Assembly (NCBI GenBank): GCA_001724025.1
Contig: MEDJ01000013.1
Coordinates: 1 to 64,000 of the forward strand
DNA from: Acidobacteria bacterium SCN 69-37
Lineage (GTDB): Bacteria; Acidobacteriota; Vicinamibacteria; Vicinamibacterales; SCN-69-37
Reading direction: 5' to 3'
Length of the DNA: 64,000 bases
Shown: positions 59,490 through 64,000 of the stretch, piece by piece
How the letters are laid out: each line of letters begins with the position of its first letter
How positions within the stretch are numbered: the stretch's first letter is position 1
Position numbers and translations under genes: made by a program
Notes under the pieces: generated by a model
What the model was told of the DNA's origin: nothing
Databases searched by the model: none
The model's input: the letters and a program-made list of their open reading frames with translations, nothing else

Positions 59490-60515
59490 ATGATTATGTC
59501 GAATTCGCCAGCTCGTCGGGCGCATTGCCCGAACCTCACCTCGCTGCAGTCACACATCCTCAAGGAAGAGGAACAGTTCCCCACGGCCGGCGGTGATTTC
59601 ACGTGGATCCTGTCGGCGCTGTCGCTGGCGGCCAAGTCCATCGCGCACAAGGTCCGCACCGCGCGCATCGAGGACGTGCTCGGCGATCAGGGCGGAGCGG
59701 CCAACGTGCACGGCGAGACGCAGCAGAAGCTCGACGTCATCGCGAACGACATCCTGATGACCTGCCTCGGCAACCGGCCGAGCGTGGCCGTGGTCGCGTC
59801 CGAGGAAGACGAACAGCCGACCATCCTGCGGCGCGGCAACCAGGGGGGCAAGTACTGCGTCATCTTCGATCCGCTCGACGGTTCGTCGAACCTGGACGTC
59901 TGCGTGAGCGTCGGTACCATCTTCTCGATCCTCCGCAACGACCCGAACATTCCCGGCGCGGCCGAGACGCTGCAGCAACCTGGCATCAAACAGGTGGCGG
60001 CCGGCTACATCCTCTACGGTTCGTCGACGGTGTTCGTGTTGACGACCGGGACCGGCGTGTACATGTTCGTCCTCGATCCCGCCCTCGGATCGTTCGTGCG
60101 TGTCGGCGACCGGCTGCGGATCCCGGCCAGCGGCCGGAGCTACTCGGTGAACGAGGCGTATCGACACTCGTTTCCCGACGGCTTCCGGCAGTATCTCGAT
60201 TGGGCCCACGCGCACGACTACTCGAGCCGCTACATCGGTTCGATGGTGTCCGACGTGCACCGCATCCTGCTGAAGGGCGGCGTGTTCCTCTATCCGCCGA
60301 CGCAGAAGAACCCGGGCGGCAAGCTTCGGCTGATGTACGAAGCGAATCCGATGGCGATGATCATCGAGCAGGCCGGCGGCAAGGCCGTGATTGGCTCGAC
60401 CGACAATCCCGCCGGACGCCTGGTCGAAATCGTTCCCACTGGCATCCACCAGCGCACCAGCGTCGTCCTCGGATCACCCGACGAAGTCGATCGGGTGCTG
60501 TCGCACCTGACGTAA
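59490..60515 (+). CDS. fbp: Fructose-1,6-bisphosphatase class I
   Basis: 341 residues from ATG 59490 (59496 is an alternative). FBPase I motifs: LTSLQSHILKEEEQFPTAGGD, GETQQKLDVIANDI, VASEEDEQP (metal Glu pair), CVIFDPLDGSSNLDVCVSVG (signature), GGVFLYPPTQKNPGGKLRL, and the substrate loop YEANPMAMIIEQAGG. Gluconeogenic removal of the C1 phosphate. It fits growth on sugar acids, which yield pyruvate and triose phosphate and need gluconeogenesis. Expression signals are unclear. Confidence 0.96.
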   Translation: MIMSNSPARRAHCPNLTSLQSHILKEEEQFPTAGGDFTWILSALSLAAKSIAHKVRTARIEDVLGDQGGAANVHGETQQKLDVIANDILMTCLGNRPSVAVVASEEDEQPTILRRGNQGGKYCVIFDPLDGSSNLDVCVSVGTIFSILRNDPNIPGAAETLQQPGIKQVAAGYILYGSSTVFVLTTGTGVYMFVLDPALGSFVRVGDRLRIPASGRSYSVNEAYRHSFPDGFRQYLDWAHAHDYSSRYIGSMVSDVHRILLKGGVFLYPPTQKNPGGKLRLMYEANPMAMIIEQAGGKAVIGSTDNPAGRLVEIVPTGIHQRTSVVLGSPDEVDRVLSHLT

Positions 60516-60631
60516 TCGCGCGGCCGGCGGCCGCCGACCGGGCCGGCACGGGCAGGCGTCCGTGCGCGGACGCGCCGAGGGGCCGATAGAGTGAACGACG
60601 GACGCGCACACCTCGCGCCGGCTCGAGTGAG

Positions 60632-61459
60632 ATGACAGAGACCCCGCACGCTATCCGCCTCCTGCTCGCCGACGTCGACGGCACGATCCTCACCCCGGAC
60701 CACACACCGACCCCGCAGACGGTCGCCGCCGTGCAGCGCCTGCGCGATGCCGACATCGCCGTCACGCTGACGACCGGACGCCCGCCGCAGGGCTTGACGT
60801 CGCTCATCCGTGCGCTCGACCTGACGGATCCACTCGCCGCGCTGAGCGGCGGGGTCATCGTGCGGCCCGACCTGGATGTCATCATCGAGCACCGGATGGA
60901 GTTTTCCGCCGCCGAGACGGCCGTGGCCGTGCTGACCGGTGGCGCGTTCGACATCTGGGTCTACACGGCCGATCAATGGCTGGTTCGCGGCGCGCCGGGT
61001 CCGCGCGTCGATCGCGAGGCTGCGATCGTCGGATTTCACCCGACCGTCGTCGAGAACTTCGACGCCGTGCTGTCGCGCGTGGTGAAGATCGTGGGCGTCA
61101 GCGACGATCCGCTGGCCGTGGTGCGCATGACGGCCGAGGCCCGTCGCCGGTGCGGCCGTCGCGTGCTGGTGACGAGCGAGCCGCCGTATACCGCTGTCGA
61201 GATCACCGATCCGCTCGCCAACACCGGCGAAGTCCTGATGGCGCTGGCCGATGCGTTCGACGTGCCCGTCGAGCAGGTGGCCACGATTGGCGCCAGCGCG
61301 GTGGACGTGCCGATGTTCGAGGCGAGTGGCGTGAGCGTGGCCATGGGTCAGGCGAGCGCCGAGGTCCGGGGTGCGGCGTCGTTCGTGGCGCCGTCGAATG
61401 CGGACGACGGCTTTGCCGTGGCCGTCGAGCGGTTCGTGCTGGGCACGGGCGCCGCCTGA
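60632..61459 (+). CDS. Cof-type HAD-IIB hydrolase with altered motif IV
   Basis: 275 residues from ATG 60632. Motif I LLLADVDGTILTPDH, motif II TLTTGRPPQGL, C2b cap (~85-185), then VEQVATIGASAVDVPMFEASGVSVAMGQA. The usual GDSxND metal motif reads GASAVD: the first Asp is Ala and the Asn is Val, while the last Asp is kept, so metal binding may be weakened. Sugar-phosphate phosphatase is the default family role; low activity or a changed role is possible. 117 bp after fbp; a separate promoter is likely. Confidence 0.85.
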   Translation: MTETPHAIRLLLADVDGTILTPDHTPTPQTVAAVQRLRDADIAVTLTTGRPPQGLTSLIRALDLTDPLAALSGGVIVRPDLDVIIEHRMEFSAAETAVAVLTGGAFDIWVYTADQWLVRGAPGPRVDREAAIVGFHPTVVENFDAVLSRVVKIVGVSDDPLAVVRMTAEARRRCGRRVLVTSEPPYTAVEITDPLANTGEVLMALADAFDVPVEQVATIGASAVDVPMFEASGVSVAMGQASAEVRGAASFVAPSNADDGFAVAVERFVLGTGAA

Positions 61460-61600
61460 TCGCGCCTGCCGCGCGCGTCACGCCGCGCAACGTCTCCGTC
61501 TCTCTTGATCTCCCCGCCCGTCCGTGGCAGGGTGGTGCCGCACCATCACCTTGACATTGGACCCGGACGGTCGCAGGCCGCGCCGGGACGAGGAGCGGAT

Positions 61601-63232
<1,632 letters not shown>

Positions 63233-63234
63233 CC

Positions 63235-63285
63235 ACGCGCGCGGATCACGCCAGGGCCCCACGGCCTGGCGTGATCCGCGCGCGT
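63235..63285. terminator. 21-bp perfect hairpin between convergent genes
   Basis: Positions 63235-63255 and 63265-63285 are exact reverse complements, with a 9-nt loop. The right arm ends in the first base of the stop codon of the convergent methyltransferase gene. Very stable; a bidirectional terminator. Confidence 0.85.
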
Positions 63286-64000
63286 TACGGCCGCTTCGTT
63301 GCCGTCCACGTGGCGCCGGTCATCGTGTCGCCGTCGACCGTGCCCGTGTACGTCGTGCCTTCCACCGTGAACGTGATCGTCCGGCCGTCGAGTCGGCCGC
63401 CGGTCACCTCGCGCGTCCCGAGCGTCCCGCTCACGCGCTGGAACGCCTGGGCCAGCGCCAGCGTCTCGTCGCCGAGCTGCCACGTCCCCTCCACCTTCGC
63501 CGGCACGATCCAGAGCAGCGCCTCGCACCAGCTCGCGCACGCCCCCTCGACCCGGCTCTCCTGATCGGGCTCCCAGTCGGCCATCCTGAACGTGTTCGAC
63601 ACGATCCGCGTGCCTGGCTCGAGTTCGAGCAGGGCGGGCCGCAACCGCAGGTTGATCGATGACAGCAGGAACATCGTGATGACGTCCGCCTTGCGCAGTT
63701 CGTCGATCCGCGTGAAGAGATCCGCCTGCTCGAACGTCGCGCGATCGGACACCCCGGCCTCGCGCGCCCGTCGCTGGGCGAGCGCGACCATGTCGGGGTT
63801 GTACTCGATGCCGTGCGCACGCAGGCCGCGTCGCGCGGCCGTGATCACCGTCCGGCCATCGCCCGATCCGAGATCGATGAGGAAATCGGCCGGCGTCGCG
63901 TTCGCCAGCTCGAGCATCCGGTCTACCAGTTCCTGCGGCGTGGGCACCCAGACCACGTCCTTGCCCGGCTGCCCCACCTTCGGCTCGAACGGCGCCACCG
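63285..64000 (-). CDS. Class I SAM-dependent methyltransferase-like protein (5' end outside window)
   Basis: At least 237 residues; the N-terminus lies beyond the right edge (a GTG at 63998 is probably internal). VVWVPTPQELVDRMLELA leads into motif I FLIDLGSGDGRTVITAARRG, then HGIEYNPDMVALAQ. The C-terminal ~80 residues are beta-rich (GTRIVSNTFRMADWEPDQES, TITFTVEGTTYTGTVDG) and not part of the methyltransferase fold. Many acidobacterial relatives have a signal peptide, so export is possible. Substrate unknown. Confidence 0.75.
   Translation of the reverse strand, partial: VAPFEPKVGQPGKDVVWVPTPQELVDRMLELANATPADFLIDLGSGDGRTVITAARRGLRAHGIEYNPDMVALAQRRAREAGVSDRATFEQADLFTRIDELRKADVITMFLLSSINLRLRPALLELEPGTRIVSNTFRMADWEPDQESRVEGACASWCEALLWIVPAKVEGTWQLGDETLALAQAFQRVSGTLGTREVTGGRLDGRTITFTVEGTTYTGTVDGDTMTGATWTATKRP

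Overview
The window is about 70% GC and tightly packed with genes on both strands. Its content points to a soil Acidobacteriota of the Vicinamibacteria/Luteitalea kind: an Oar-like TonB-dependent receptor with an N-terminal carboxypeptidase-regulatory domain, PVC-type membrane-bound dehydrogenases with a C-terminal cytochrome c, DUF1080 and Tat-exported Gfo/Idh sugar proteins, a BlaI/BlaR1 pair with TonB-C domains, and many short palindromic intergenic repeats. The taxonomy is inferred from gene content; no rRNA or tRNA was seen.

Layout. 0-10.4 kb: 5' part of a TolC-family gene, a DUF1080 protein, a lipoprotein metalloprotease, a BON-LysM protein, BlaI/BlaR1, two bPH2 membrane proteins, a SUI1/YciH protein bracketed by palindromes, and an ArsR-methyltransferase regulator (SahR-like) directly upstream of ahcY. 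10.5-17 kb: a PilZ protein behind a sigma-54-type promoter, followed by a 1762-residue coiled-coil protein ending in a degenerate histidine-kinase module. 17-28.5 kb: two direct copies of a three-gene operon (PVC-type dehydrogenase/cytochrome c, Gfo/Idh oxidoreductase, sugar isomerase) separated by a dienelactone hydrolase, RpiB and a CHY zinc-finger protein. 28.6-44.4 kb: a hexuronate catabolic locus. kdgK-eda-manD lie on the plus strand; uxaC, a FadR-type regulator, the TonB receptor, a third PVC-type dehydrogenase, an MFS transporter, an SDR and a Tat-exported isomerase lie on the minus strand. A shared motif (GACATCAKACC) sits at the promoters of kdgK, the receptor and the regulator.

44.4-52.7 kb is a divergent sulfate-assimilation/cysteine locus. 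The minus arm carries precorrin-2 dehydrogenase, uroporphyrinogen methyltransferase and siroheme sulfite reductase. The plus arm carries a CysM-Mec(JAMM) fusion, cysD and cysN. Each arm is preceded by its own short ORF with clustered cysteine codons (CCCLPCC and CPCCRSC), an intrinsic terminator, and an alternative pairing that would disrupt the terminator. This is the layout expected of two independent cysteine-responsive transcription attenuators, and it is the most notable regulatory feature here. A broken EAL-domain gene and a small ribbon-helix-helix-like gene lie between the two leaders.

52.8-64 kb: a DAACS symporter, a NarL-type two-component system, an ICMT-like methyltransferase with its MarR regulator, a truncated and frameshifted membrane-protein gene, a HAD phosphatase, class I fructose-1,6-bisphosphatase, a Cof-type HAD protein, a Tat-exported Gfo/Idh protein, and a methyltransferase gene that runs off the window end.

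Recurring themes are a -10-like hexamer ending 5-7 nt before the start codon (suggesting leaderless transcripts), three families of dispersed intergenic repeats, and Gly/Arg-rich low-complexity insertions in exported sugar-metabolism proteins.
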